The notes under the pieces were generated by a model. It was given only the letters and a program-made list of their open reading frames with translations. It was not told where the DNA came from and made no database searches. From the NCBI RefSeq assembly GCF_013346935.1, contig NZ_JAAEEB010000010.1:1-60117 (forward strand): DNA of 60,117 bases, in the 5' to 3' direction. Position numbers and translations under genes: made by a program. Source of the DNA: Lactobacillus melliventris. GTDB lineage: Bacteria; Bacillota; Bacilli; Lactobacillales; Lactobacillaceae. Position 1 is the first letter of the stretch; every line of letters starts with the position of its first letter. Below are positions 28,611-36,633 of the stretch, piece after piece.

Positions 28611-29514
28611 TGTAATTACCCTCCTTATCAATTAAATTCGATGCTTTAGCTGTTGCAATAACACGGTTAGCCTTCTCAACAACCGGTTTGTCGACCATTT
28701 TACCGTTCATTGAGATAACGCCTGAGCCTTTTGCCTTTGCTTCTTGGATAGCATTTTGGACAGAAAGAGCATTTTCAATTTCTTCCTTGGTAGGGTTAAA
28801 TACCTTGTTAACCATAGGTATTTGTCTTGGATTAACTAAAGACTTACCATCATAACCTAGTTCATAGATATATTTGGTTTCGCGGTAAAATCCTTCTGTA
28901 TCATTCATATTAGAAAACACAGTATCGAAAGCATAAACATCGGCTGCTCTAGCAGCTTGCAATACCATGTTGCGGGCAAATTCTAACTCACGTCCATCCG
29001 GATAACGGTGTGTGTGCATATCAGCAGTATAGTCTTCACCAGAAACGGCTAAGCCCATCATTAATGGTGTAGCTGTTGCAATTTCAGGAGCATTAAGAAC
29101 ACCTTTTGCACTCTCAATCGCTGCCATAACACCAATTGAGCCCTTTTGCACTCCATATCGTTCTTCAGCATTTTCTATATCCGCTACTAATTTTTTAATC
29201 ATAGCGGCCGATTCAGTTTTAGGCAGGCGAATAACATCTACTCCAGCGCGCACCATTGCCTTTACGTCTTCGTCATAAAAAGGAGTGTCTTGACCGTTAA
29301 TTCTAACGACTATTTCAGCGCCACCAAAATCAACTGTTTTAATAGCATTAAATACTAACATTCTGGCTGCGTCTTTTTCAGTTAACGAAACTGCATCTTC
29401 TAAATCCAGCATAATAGAGTCAGCTCCATAAATGCCAGCGTCTTTAACCATTGCAGGATTATTACCTGGTACAAACATCATTGTGCGACGCAAACGATTT
29501 TTAACATAAGTCAT
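28600..29514 (-). CDS. citE: Citrate lyase beta subunit (citryl-ACP lyase)
   Basis: CitE cleaves citryl-ACP to oxaloacetate and acetyl-ACP. It has 304 residues, normal length. Family motifs are [32 protein letters not shown] (Mg-binding acidic residues), [13 protein letters not shown] (substrate Arg), [11 protein letters not shown] and [11 protein letters not shown]. It begins at the base following the citD stop, within citCDEF. Confidence 0.96.
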   Translation of the reverse strand: MTYVKNRLRRTMMFVPGNNPAMVKDAGIYGADSIMLDLEDAVSLTEKDAARMLVFNAIKTVDFGGAEIVVRINGQDTPFYDEDVKAMVRAGVDVIRLPKTESAAMIKKLVADIENAEERYGVQKGSIGVMAAIESAKGVLNAPEIATATPLMMGLAVSGEDYTADMHTHRYPDGRELEFARNMVLQAARAADVYAFDTVFSNMNDTEGFYRETKYIYELGYDGKSLVNPRQIPMVNKVFNPTKEEIENALSVQNAIQEAKAKGSGVISMNGKMVDKPVVEKANRVIATAKASNLIDKEGNYIGE

Positions 29515-29811
29515 TTATTGCAATACCTCCAATCTCGGCTGATCAGTAGTTTCAGTTGCTCTTTGTGCAGCTGCTAATGTTCTTGCAGCAATTACGCAAT
29601 CAAGAGCTCCTTTGTCTGTAGCCTTAACTTTTGCGTTAGTAATACCAAATTTATTTAGGGTTTCAGTTATTACCTTTTTGATCTGATCACCGTATGATTT
29701 AGCTACCTCTGAATCCAGATCAACTTCAATTCCATTTTGACCAGCAGAAATCATTATCTGAATATCTGAAGATTCTAATGTTCCTGCTACTCCAACAGTT
29801 TTAATTTCCAT
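29515..29811 (-). CDS. citD: Citrate lyase gamma subunit (acyl carrier protein)
   Basis: A 98-residue acyl carrier subunit. The Ser that receives the phosphoribosyl-dephospho-CoA arm is in the AGTLESSDIQIMI segment, around residue 13-15, as in other CitD proteins. The start ATG at 29811 lies inside the last codons of citC, with AAAGGA upstream. A TTG one codon earlier is not needed. It forms the core complex with citE and citF. Confidence 0.94.
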   Translation of the reverse strand: MEIKTVGVAGTLESSDIQIMISAGQNGIEVDLDSEVAKSYGDQIKKVITETLNKFGITNAKVKATDKGALDCVIAARTLAAAQRATETTDQPRLEVLQ

Positions 29812-30856
29812 CAATGTTCATTCCTTTCTTTATTCTTTCTTGTAAAATTTGATAATTTTCATTTATAAAATTCATTGTAGTTGGTGGAACTAGAGTGGAA
29901 ATATCTTTCAAATCACTATTTTTGATCAATTGGCGCACACTAGTTGCCGTAATTATTTTCTCGTTATCACGAAAGCGTTGCACAATTTTAACCTCAATAG
30001 TGGGACTAAGTATTTTTTGTAAACTTTGATTATAGAAATTAGTTGTCCTTGAAAATGGCTCAGTACCCAGATATCGTTTCTTAATTGTCAATTCGGGTGC
30101 AATAATATTTTTAAAAATTAAAGCGTCAATCGCCGTTTGTGTTGTAATTAGTTCATCAGGTGACTTTAAAAAATAAGCTGGAAATGTCGAGCGTGAAACT
30201 TGGTAATCCCCACCACTGACTACCACCACGTTTTTAAAGTTGGCAGTTCCTTTTTTTACTAAATCCATTCTTTCAGCTGTTTTAAATAAAGAAGCATCTG
30301 TAGCCACTACAAAAACATACACCAAATCATTTTCACTACTTGCTAGTTTTACTAACTTTTGGTGGCCCAAAGTAAATGGATTAGCATTCATTACAATTGA
30401 CGCAACTTCTTTTTGATTTTGGTTTTTAATTCTAGGCATCTTGGCTAAAAAGTCTTGAATACTTGGTGTTCCACTTTCTAAAAAAGCCGCAGTAACAGTA
30501 TGAGCCAACTCATTAAAGCCCAAATGGCCGAAACTAGACGAATATTTTGCCTTGGTGAATACGAATGAATGATAAATTTTCTGACCAAAAAGGTATTCTT
30601 GCAGAGCCGACACTATTTGATTAAAGCGTGCCCCGGGAACAGCTTCATCATTTGACACTGCTATGTATTTAAGAACTTTGCCCGCAATACTACCAGTGCC
30701 AACCAAATGGCCATCTTCATCTATTAAACCAATAGTATGATCAAGAACGTCAACTTCGCGGGAACTGAAATCTGTAATTCCCTGATTAATTAAGAAATTT
30801 TCCCATCTTGTTTTTGTGTCTGGAAAATTTAAATTGAGCTCTATTGTTTTATCCAT
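29801..30856 (-). CDS. citC: [Citrate (pro-3S)-lyase] ligase
   Basis: CitC acetylates the CitD prosthetic group with ATP and acetate, activating citrate lyase. It has 351 residues: an N-terminal GNAT-like part (about 40-130), then a cytidylyltransferase-fold domain with the nucleotide motif MNANPFTLGHQKLV (a TLGH variant of HxGH) and a C-terminal ATSVRQLI, the counterpart of the second nucleotide motif. Its 3' end overlaps citD. It lies 20 bp downstream of the alpha/beta hydrolase gene. Confidence 0.94.
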   Translation of the reverse strand: MDKTIELNLNFPDTKTRWENFLINQGITDFSSREVDVLDHTIGLIDEDGHLVGTGSIAGKVLKYIAVSNDEAVPGARFNQIVSALQEYLFGQKIYHSFVFTKAKYSSSFGHLGFNELAHTVTAAFLESGTPSIQDFLAKMPRIKNQNQKEVASIVMNANPFTLGHQKLVKLASSENDLVYVFVVATDASLFKTAERMDLVKKGTANFKNVVVVSGGDYQVSRSTFPAYFLKSPDELITTQTAIDALIFKNIIAPELTIKKRYLGTEPFSRTTNFYNQSLQKILSPTIEVKIVQRFRDNEKIITATSVRQLIKNSDLKDISTLVPPTTMNFINENYQILQERIKKGMNIDGN

Positions 30857-30876
30857 TTATTTGGTTCTCACTTTAG

Positions 30877-31671
30877 CTAAAATTCTTGCAAAAATTTCAT
30901 GATTTCTTTATACATTTTCAGAGGCTGTTCCGCCTGAATTAAGTGACCACAATTTGCTATTATTCCTGTGTCAATTTTAGGATTCAATTCTCTTGTAGCA
31001 TAGGCAAAATGATAATCAAAAAAGGGTGAATTTTGTCCTGCTAAAACGAGCATAGGAACTTTTAAGCTAACTAAAACGTCCCGCCAATCCTGCTCAGCAT
31101 GATCTATTCGACAAAGATAATTTTCTTCAGCATTATACGGATATTTTTGGGCTTCAATTTTGGCCTTTTTAAACATCTCATCATTGATATGAGCATAAAT
31201 ACCATTGCCCAGATCTGCCTTTAAATAATCCGGATAATTTTTCCAAGTTAAATCTTTAAACCCATAGTGCCAAGTGCTGTCTTGAATCATTTTTGGAGGT
31301 TGATCTAAGTCAACAATTGCCTGCAATCTCTGGGAGCCAAATAGTGAAACATAAGCCCAAATGTTTGCGGCTCCCATAGAATTACCAATAGCAATAATAT
31401 TGTTTAAATCTAATCTGCTAATGAGCTCAGCTAAATCAGCTGCATGACGACTAATACGTTGTCCCTTAAATGTTCTTTGAGAACGTCCCTGATTTCGTGG
31501 ATCAATTATGATAAAGCGGTAATCCTCTGTAAAAAGCCTTACAGCTTCTTGCCATAATGTTGCAGAACTACCTATGCCAGGAACCGCTAAAATAGGCTGA
31601 CCACTTTTTAATGTATCGTAATAAGTTATTCGAATACCATCATTAGTTATAAAATTGTTTGCCTTAAGCAT
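30877..31671 (-). CDS. Alpha/beta hydrolase of unknown substrate in the citrate operon
   Basis: A 264-residue alpha/beta hydrolase. The oxyanion region is LAVPGIGSSATLWQEA, strand 4 is FIIIDPRNQGRSQR, the nucleophile elbow is AIGNSMGAANIWAYV (Ser near residue 95), and the catalytic His is in NCGHLIQAEQP near the C-terminus; Asp candidates are in between. The intact triad predicts an active esterase, lactonase or related enzyme. It lies directly between the DASS transporter (start codon at the transporter's stop) and citC, so it is co-transcribed with citrate genes, but such an enzyme is not part of the known pathway. Confidence 0.82.
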   Translation of the reverse strand: MLKANNFITNDGIRITYYDTLKSGQPILAVPGIGSSATLWQEAVRLFTEDYRFIIIDPRNQGRSQRTFKGQRISRHAADLAELISRLDLNNIIAIGNSMGAANIWAYVSLFGSQRLQAIVDLDQPPKMIQDSTWHYGFKDLTWKNYPDYLKADLGNGIYAHINDEMFKKAKIEAQKYPYNAEENYLCRIDHAEQDWRDVLVSLKVPMLVLAGQNSPFFDYHFAYATRELNPKIDTGIIANCGHLIQAEQPLKMYKEIMKFLQEF

Positions 31672-33138
31672 TTACCAAATTCCAATAACTTTCATCCATA
31701 AAGTGCCTATTACGCCGAAAATCAGTAAATAGAGAATTCCTAAAATAAAGTTATATTTCCACCATTCACTCTGCTTAATGTATCCAGTTGTAGCTAATAT
31801 AGAAGCCGGTCCGTTAGCATAGTGAGTGGTTGAAGCATTAATTGCTCCGGTAAACGCCAAGAGCATAGCTGATAATCCTAATGGAGCTCCTGTAGCAACA
31901 GGAACAGATAAGAATGGCAGGTATAATGCTGTCATATGTGCAGTACCACTTGCAAAGAAGTAGTGGGTGTAAAACATCAAGATCACTAAAACGGCTAATA
32001 CTATTTGCCAGCTTATACCGCGAAGACTAGTCTGAATAGTCTTGGAGAACCAGTCAATGAAACCAAAAGAAATAAGTTTACTTGCCATAAATATTAAAAT
32101 TGACAGCCAAATTAGAATATTCCAAGCTCCAGTTTGGTTTAAAGCATCTTTCATAGTTAAAACCCCGGTTAGCAGCAACAAGCCGACAGCCAAAAAGGCC
32201 ACAAAAGTAGAATCTAACTGAGGAATTTTGAAGATTCCGGATAAAACCCATAAAATTATAGCTAGCAAAAATACTATTGACATAATCATTTCAGGCTTTG
32301 TCACTGGTCCCATTTTTGCTAAACGGTCACTGGCCCATTTTTTAGCATTGGGAGTTTCTTTAATTTCTGGAGGAAAAATCTTATAAATCACAACTGGAAT
32401 AATAATAGTTGCAACTAGAACAGGAACTATCGCAGCTGTAAACCAGCTGATCCAGGTCATATTATAATTTTTCTGTGCCGCCATTTGAGAAGCAACCATA
32501 TTAGGAGCAGCACCTGTAATAAACAGAGCAGTTGACAGAATGTTGGCATGGAAGGCTGTAAAACTAAGATAAGCTCCGATTTTCTTTCTTGAAGGATCAT
32601 TAGGATCAGAATCATAATCTTTAGAGATTGATTCTGTCACCGGCCAAACTACACCACCTGTACGTGCACTATTTGATGGTATTAAAGCTCCTAAAACTAA
32701 TTCCAAACCGGTAATAGCATAGCCAATACCAATGGACTTTTTACCAAATTTCTCAATCATCCAATACGCTATTCGATTACCTAAACCGGTTTTGCTAATA
32801 CCATATGCCATGATAAAAGCCATAGCAATTAGCCAAGAAGCAGAATTACTAAAGGCGCTGAGAATACCAGAAGTTACTTTACCAGTTTTGGGATCTACAA
32901 CATCTTTGATTGGAGCCAAACCAACTAAAACTGTGACTATCAGTCCAATCAAAGTAGTGCCACCTATTGGCAAAGGCTTTGTAATACAGCCAACAATAGT
33001 TGCTACAAAAATGGCAAACATCTCCCATGCGGAAGCAGACAAGCCAGCTGGACGCAGAGGTGTGATGCCCCACAGGATAATGCCAATCACTAAAGGTAAA
33101 ACAAAGCCCTTATAATTAACTTTTTCAAGTGTTTTCAT
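31672..33138 (-). CDS. DASS-family citrate/dicarboxylate transporter (CitT-like)
   Basis: A 488-residue divalent anion:sodium symporter family protein with about twelve hydrophobic segments. The two family SNT-type repeats are seen as LIPSNSARTGGVVWP (about residue 150) and INASTTHYANGPA (about 435). Members such as CitT exchange citrate for succinate. With citrate lyase downstream and fumarate reductase nearby, citrate uptake against succinate export is the natural reading, although malate or tartrate exchange cannot be excluded. It sits between the RraA gene (5 bp) and the hydrolase. Confidence 0.87.
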   Translation of the reverse strand: MKTLEKVNYKGFVLPLVIGIILWGITPLRPAGLSASAWEMFAIFVATIVGCITKPLPIGGTTLIGLIVTVLVGLAPIKDVVDPKTGKVTSGILSAFSNSASWLIAMAFIMAYGISKTGLGNRIAYWMIEKFGKKSIGIGYAITGLELVLGALIPSNSARTGGVVWPVTESISKDYDSDPNDPSRKKIGAYLSFTAFHANILSTALFITGAAPNMVASQMAAQKNYNMTWISWFTAAIVPVLVATIIIPVVIYKIFPPEIKETPNAKKWASDRLAKMGPVTKPEMIMSIVFLLAIILWVLSGIFKIPQLDSTFVAFLAVGLLLLTGVLTMKDALNQTGAWNILIWLSILIFMASKLISFGFIDWFSKTIQTSLRGISWQIVLAVLVILMFYTHYFFASGTAHMTALYLPFLSVPVATGAPLGLSAMLLAFTGAINASTTHYANGPASILATTGYIKQSEWWKYNFILGILYLLIFGVIGTLWMKVIGIW

Positions 33139-33143
33139 AGTAA

Positions 33144-33854
33144 TTACCTATAATTTTCCGGGCGATAAAAATCGTCGATAATTTTATAATTCTTATTCTT
33201 TAATTCATCATCAAGCCAATCTATATTTCCTGAACCGTCATGAAAACTAGCTGCTTTTGCCTCATCCTTTTCATGAAAATTCTGAACAATCGGCAACAAT
33301 TCAGTTGCTTCTTCCAGAGCAATTTTGATAACACCGTCAGCGTCGCCTAAAATGACGTCACCTGGGTTAACACTTACGTTACCACAAGAAACCGGTACAT
33401 TAATTTCTCCTGGTCCTTCTTTATAAGGGCCATCTGGAGTGGTACTTACAGCATAAATAGGCAAATCCCAGTTGCTTAAACTATCAATGTCTCTTATTGG
33501 CCCATCAACTACTACACCAGCTACATGTCTTTGATCCCGCAGCCATGTCATCATTACTTCACCAATAACTGCCCTGGTATTATCATTTTCATTATCGATG
33601 ACCACCACATCACCCTCTTGGCAATATTTTAAAGCTGCATAAATAGTTAAATTATCACCTGGGCGATTATGAGCTGTAAAAGCTGGACCACACATTTCTT
33701 CATGTGGGTGCGACATCAGCCTGATTCTGGGCGACATTGCACCTGTTCTATTCATACAGTCAGCCACATTTGATGAGGGCAGCTTTTTATATGCAGAAAC
33801 TACTTCTTTTGCGGGAAGCTTTCTTTGTAAAAAAATTCTCTTACCAACCTGCAT
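33144..33854 (-). CDS. RraA/HMG-aldolase family protein, possible oxaloacetate decarboxylase
   Basis: A 236-residue RraA-fold protein. The family motif GEVMMTWLRDQ...GVVVDGPIRDIDSL contains the Gly and the Arg-Asp pair that bind pyruvate enolate and a divalent metal in the HMG/CHA aldolases. That subgroup also decarboxylates oxaloacetate. True RNase E inhibitors of the RraA type are shorter and lack a role in Firmicutes without RNase E. In this operon, oxaloacetate from citrate lyase is an obvious substrate, giving pyruvate. This is inference. It is encoded 20 bp after the dehydrogenase gene. Confidence 0.82.
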   Translation of the reverse strand: MQVGKRIFLQRKLPAKEVVSAYKKLPSSNVADCMNRTGAMSPRIRLMSHPHEEMCGPAFTAHNRPGDNLTIYAALKYCQEGDVVVIDNENDNTRAVIGEVMMTWLRDQRHVAGVVVDGPIRDIDSLSNWDLPIYAVSTTPDGPYKEGPGEINVPVSCGNVSVNPGDVILGDADGVIKIALEEATELLPIVQNFHEKDEAKAASFHDGSGNIDWLDDELKNKNYKIIDDFYRPENYR

Positions 33855-33874
33855 TATTCATGCCTTCTTTTTAA

Positions 33875-34804
33875 TTAATCTAAAGCAATATTATTTAGTA
33901 CTTCTTGCATTTTGGTAGCCGAATCCACCATTTTTGCCTTTTCAGACTCTGAAAGTTCAGTCTCAATCACCTGGCTGATTCCAGACCCGTCAACTACTGC
34001 AGGTGTGCCTAAATAAAGTTCGCTTTTAATGCCATACTCACCATTAATTGGTGCAGATAAAGGCAAAGCAATTGAACGGTTAGTCAATATTGCGGTAACA
34101 ATTTGCGTTAACATCATCGCAATGCCATAAAAAGTTGCACCTTTATTTTCAATTATTTTTCCACCTTTTTGACGAATATTCAGTTCAACTTGGTTCAAAA
34201 TATTATCATCAATATGAGCAAATTCTGTTAGTGGCTTACCGCCCACAGTTGACTCATCAAAGTTTTCAAATGAAGTATCACCGTGTTCACCTAAAACCAT
34301 GGAATTAACCCCAGCCACCGGAACATTTAATCTTCTGGCTAAATCAACCTTTAAACGAGCAGTATCTAGTGATGTACCTGTCCCAATTACTTTGTTTTTC
34401 GGAAAGCCAGATAGTTTTTGGGTTAAAGTTGTCAATATATCAACTGGATTAGCAGAAACTAAGAAAATACCATCAAAGCCCGATTCGACTACTGGTTGAA
34501 TGATACTTTTCAAGATGCTAACATTTTTATTCACAAGATCAAGCCGACTTTCTCCTGGCTTGCGGGGAACACCTGCTGTAATTACCACCACAGCAGCATC
34601 TTTTGCATCAGAGTATTCACCAGAATGAATATTACACTCGCCTGTAAAAGGCAGTATATCTTCCAAATCCATTGAATCTCCCACCGGACGATTCTTGACC
34701 ACATCACAGATTACCAGCTCGTCAACACTAGTATGTTGCAACAAGTCATTTGCAAAAGTTGAACCTACAGCTCCGTCTCCAACCAATAATACTTTCTTAT
34801 TCAT
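33875..34804 (-). CDS. Malate dehydrogenase of the lactate dehydrogenase fold
   Basis: A 309-residue NAD-dependent 2-hydroxyacid dehydrogenase. The Rossmann loop is VGDGAVGSTFANDL, the catalytic His is in LGEHGDTSF, and the substrate Arg is in TARLKVDLARRL. The active-site loop reads AGVPRKPGESRLDL. Lactate dehydrogenases have Gln at the position of the first Arg (Q102), whereas malate dehydrogenases have Arg. This predicts oxaloacetate/malate specificity in an otherwise LDH-like protein. As the first gene of the citrate operon it would reduce oxaloacetate to malate and reoxidise NADH. Automatic annotation would probably call it L-lactate dehydrogenase. Confidence 0.85.
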   Translation of the reverse strand: MNKKVLLVGDGAVGSTFANDLLQHTSVDELVICDVVKNRPVGDSMDLEDILPFTGECNIHSGEYSDAKDAAVVVITAGVPRKPGESRLDLVNKNVSILKSIIQPVVESGFDGIFLVSANPVDILTTLTQKLSGFPKNKVIGTGTSLDTARLKVDLARRLNVPVAGVNSMVLGEHGDTSFENFDESTVGGKPLTEFAHIDDNILNQVELNIRQKGGKIIENKGATFYGIAMMLTQIVTAILTNRSIALPLSAPINGEYGIKSELYLGTPAVVDGSGISQVIETELSESEKAKMVDSATKMQEVLNNIALD

Positions 34805-34833
34805 TAAGTCATTTCCTTTCGAATTTTTTAAAA

Positions 34834-34896
34834 ATGTAATCCTTTACATCCACATTATAAATTTTATTTCTGTTATTTGCAATATTTAAAATAAAT
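34834..34896 (-). promoter_or_regulatory. Promoter of the citrate operon with cre-like and AT-rich elements
   Basis: On the minus strand TTGCAA (34877-34882) and TATAAT (34854-34859) are 17 bp apart. Just upstream of -35 lies the AT-rich element seen on the plus strand as CAATATTTAAAATAAAT (34880-34896). Just downstream of -10, ATGTAATCCTTTACAT (34834-34849) is an inverted repeat matching the cre consensus at all but one central position. Activation by the CitI-like regulator and repression by CcpA are inferred. Confidence 0.68.
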
Positions 34897-35208
34897 AATT
34901 TATTTTTTAATTTTTTAAAAATAAAAACAGTCTTACATATTTAAAATTCAGTTTGTTAATAAGGTAAAAATTAGTATTTTTGGCATACCCGTTTACCTAA
35001 AAACCTAAAATAAAAAAGCCCTTCGTCGCTGCTAGACGACAAAGAGCTTGAAAATTGCTAAACATAATTTTGCTTATGTAAAATAAAAAAAACAGTAGAC
35101 AAATCATTGGCAAAACGCCAGCTTACAAAGCGTGGAATCTGACAAAATACCTAACAATATCATCAACGGCTGACACTTTTTTTAAGCGCCAATTTAGTTA
35201 AATTATAG
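34897..35208. other. Gap between the citrate operon promoter and the fumarate reductase gene
   Basis: It contains the terminator at 35017-35048 and about 160 bp of 3' flank of the fumarate reductase gene, with a small GGCAAAACGCC hairpin. No open reading frame or recognisable RNA family was found. Confidence 0.5.
35011..35048 (-). terminator. Terminator of the fumC-fumarate reductase operon
   Basis: On the minus strand AGCTCTTTGTCG pairs over 12 positions (some G-U) with CGACGAAGGGCT around an 8-base loop, followed by TTTTTTA. Confidence 0.85.
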
Positions 35209-36603
35209 TTATTGGTTTTTGACAAACTTGCTCATTTGTATTCCTGCTTGCCTACCAAAAATGACAGTTTCAGCAATCGAGTTGCCACCAATTCGGTTAT
35301 TTCCGTGTAATCCACCTGAAACTTCTCCCGCAGCATAGAGGCCTTTAATAATGTTACCGTCTGTATCATAAACTTCGGTTTTGGGATTGATATGGATACC
35401 GCCCATAGTATAGTGGATAGCCGGGTTAATATGAATTGCAAAGAATGGTCCCTGCGCAATTTGATGCTCCATTCCTGTTGTTCTGCCAAATTCTTTATCT
35501 GTTTTATTGGTGACAGACTCATTCCAATTAGTAATAGTTTCATTCAAGTTCGAAGCTGTGACACCAATATTTTGAGCTAGATCAGAAATTGTTTCTCCGT
35601 GACTAACCAATCCTACGTGATCATAAAATTCAACAGCAATAAAGTTGTTTCTAATAACTTGATCGAACACCAAAAAAGCACCGTTCTCATTTAAGTTGCT
35701 AATGGCGTCAGAAACAATTTTACGTGTACTTAACTCGTTGACGAATCTTTTACCAGATTTGTTAACGAGAATAGCTCCTTCTCCTCTTAAGCCTTCTCCG
35801 ATCAAGTAGACGTGATCAGTATCAGTTTGTGCAGTTGGGTGCACTTGAATAAAGTCCATTTGCTCTAGTTGTGCATCAATTTGACTAGCAAGTTTTAAAC
35901 CATCGCCAGTAGCACCAGGCTGATTGGTAGTCTGATAATTTACCAGGTCAGGACGATATTTTTTAATTAATTCTTTAGACGAGCCAAAGCCACCTGAAGC
36001 CAATAGCACAGCGTTTGCACTTACTTTTACTTCTCCTTTTGGAGTAACAATTTGGACACCTGTTACTTGTTGTTTATAATCTTGTAAAAGCTTAGTTACT
36101 TTTGCATTATTAAAAACTGGTATTTTATCTTCTTGGATTTGCTTTAAAGCACCGGTAACCAAATAATTGCCGACTGGGGCCATTGAAGCTGGACGGTGAG
36201 CTCTCTTCTTGCTCATCCCACCAGTAATAGTTAAATTAGTTAGCTCTATACCGTGATCCATTAGCCAATCTATTGCAAGAGCAGAATGATCGACAAAGTA
36301 GCGTAGAAGTTCACGATCATTCATCATTCCTCCACCTTTAAGAGTTTCACGGTAAAAGTCTTCTTTATCGTCTATAATTCCCTGTTTTATTTGAACAAGA
36401 CTTTCAGAAGCATTCATTCCAGAAGAAGCTCTGTTTGTGTTCCCACCTAAATCAGAATTCTTTTCAAAGATAGCAACCTTCAATCCTAATTCATGAGCCT
36501 GAATTGCTGCAGTTAAGCCTGCACCACCTGCACCGATTATAATTGCGTCGTAACTTTCTTGTATTTCAGAAGCCTTATTAGGCGTAAAAACAAATTTACC
36601 CAT
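35209..36603 (-). CDS. Soluble FAD-dependent fumarate reductase (flavocytochrome c type flavoprotein)
   Basis: A 464-residue flavoprotein with no haem or membrane domain. The FAD-binding site is AIIIGAGGAGLTAAIQA, followed by EKNSDLGGNTNRASSGMNA. Active-site elements of fumarate reductases are visible: the His in FIQVHPTAQ, the proton-shuttle Arg in GEGLRGEGA, the His in IHYTMGGIH and the Arg in HGNNRIGGNSIAE. It would reduce fumarate to succinate using reduced flavin or NADH through an unknown donor. It is 30 bp downstream of fumC, with AGAGGAG before the ATG, and completes the reductive branch from citrate to succinate. Confidence 0.9.
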   Translation of the reverse strand: MGKFVFTPNKASEIQESYDAIIIGAGGAGLTAAIQAHELGLKVAIFEKNSDLGGNTNRASSGMNASESLVQIKQGIIDDKEDFYRETLKGGGMMNDRELLRYFVDHSALAIDWLMDHGIELTNLTITGGMSKKRAHRPASMAPVGNYLVTGALKQIQEDKIPVFNNAKVTKLLQDYKQQVTGVQIVTPKGEVKVSANAVLLASGGFGSSKELIKKYRPDLVNYQTTNQPGATGDGLKLASQIDAQLEQMDFIQVHPTAQTDTDHVYLIGEGLRGEGAILVNKSGKRFVNELSTRKIVSDAISNLNENGAFLVFDQVIRNNFIAVEFYDHVGLVSHGETISDLAQNIGVTASNLNETITNWNESVTNKTDKEFGRTTGMEHQIAQGPFFAIHINPAIHYTMGGIHINPKTEVYDTDGNIIKGLYAAGEVSGGLHGNNRIGGNSIAETVIFGRQAGIQMSKFVKNQ

Positions 36604-36633
36604 TGATTTCTCCTCTACAGAAATTTAAAAGAT

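Noticed and set aside
33144..33854. Calling the RraA-fold gene a ribonuclease E inhibitor or menaquinone methyltransferase
   Set aside because: Names inherited by annotation transfer. The motif and the operon context fit the aldolase/decarboxylase branch, and RNase E is not expected in this lineage.
35049..35208. Possible small RNA after the fumarate reductase gene
   Set aside because: Only a weak short hairpin and no promoter-like boxes at suitable spacing; more likely an untranslated 3' flank.
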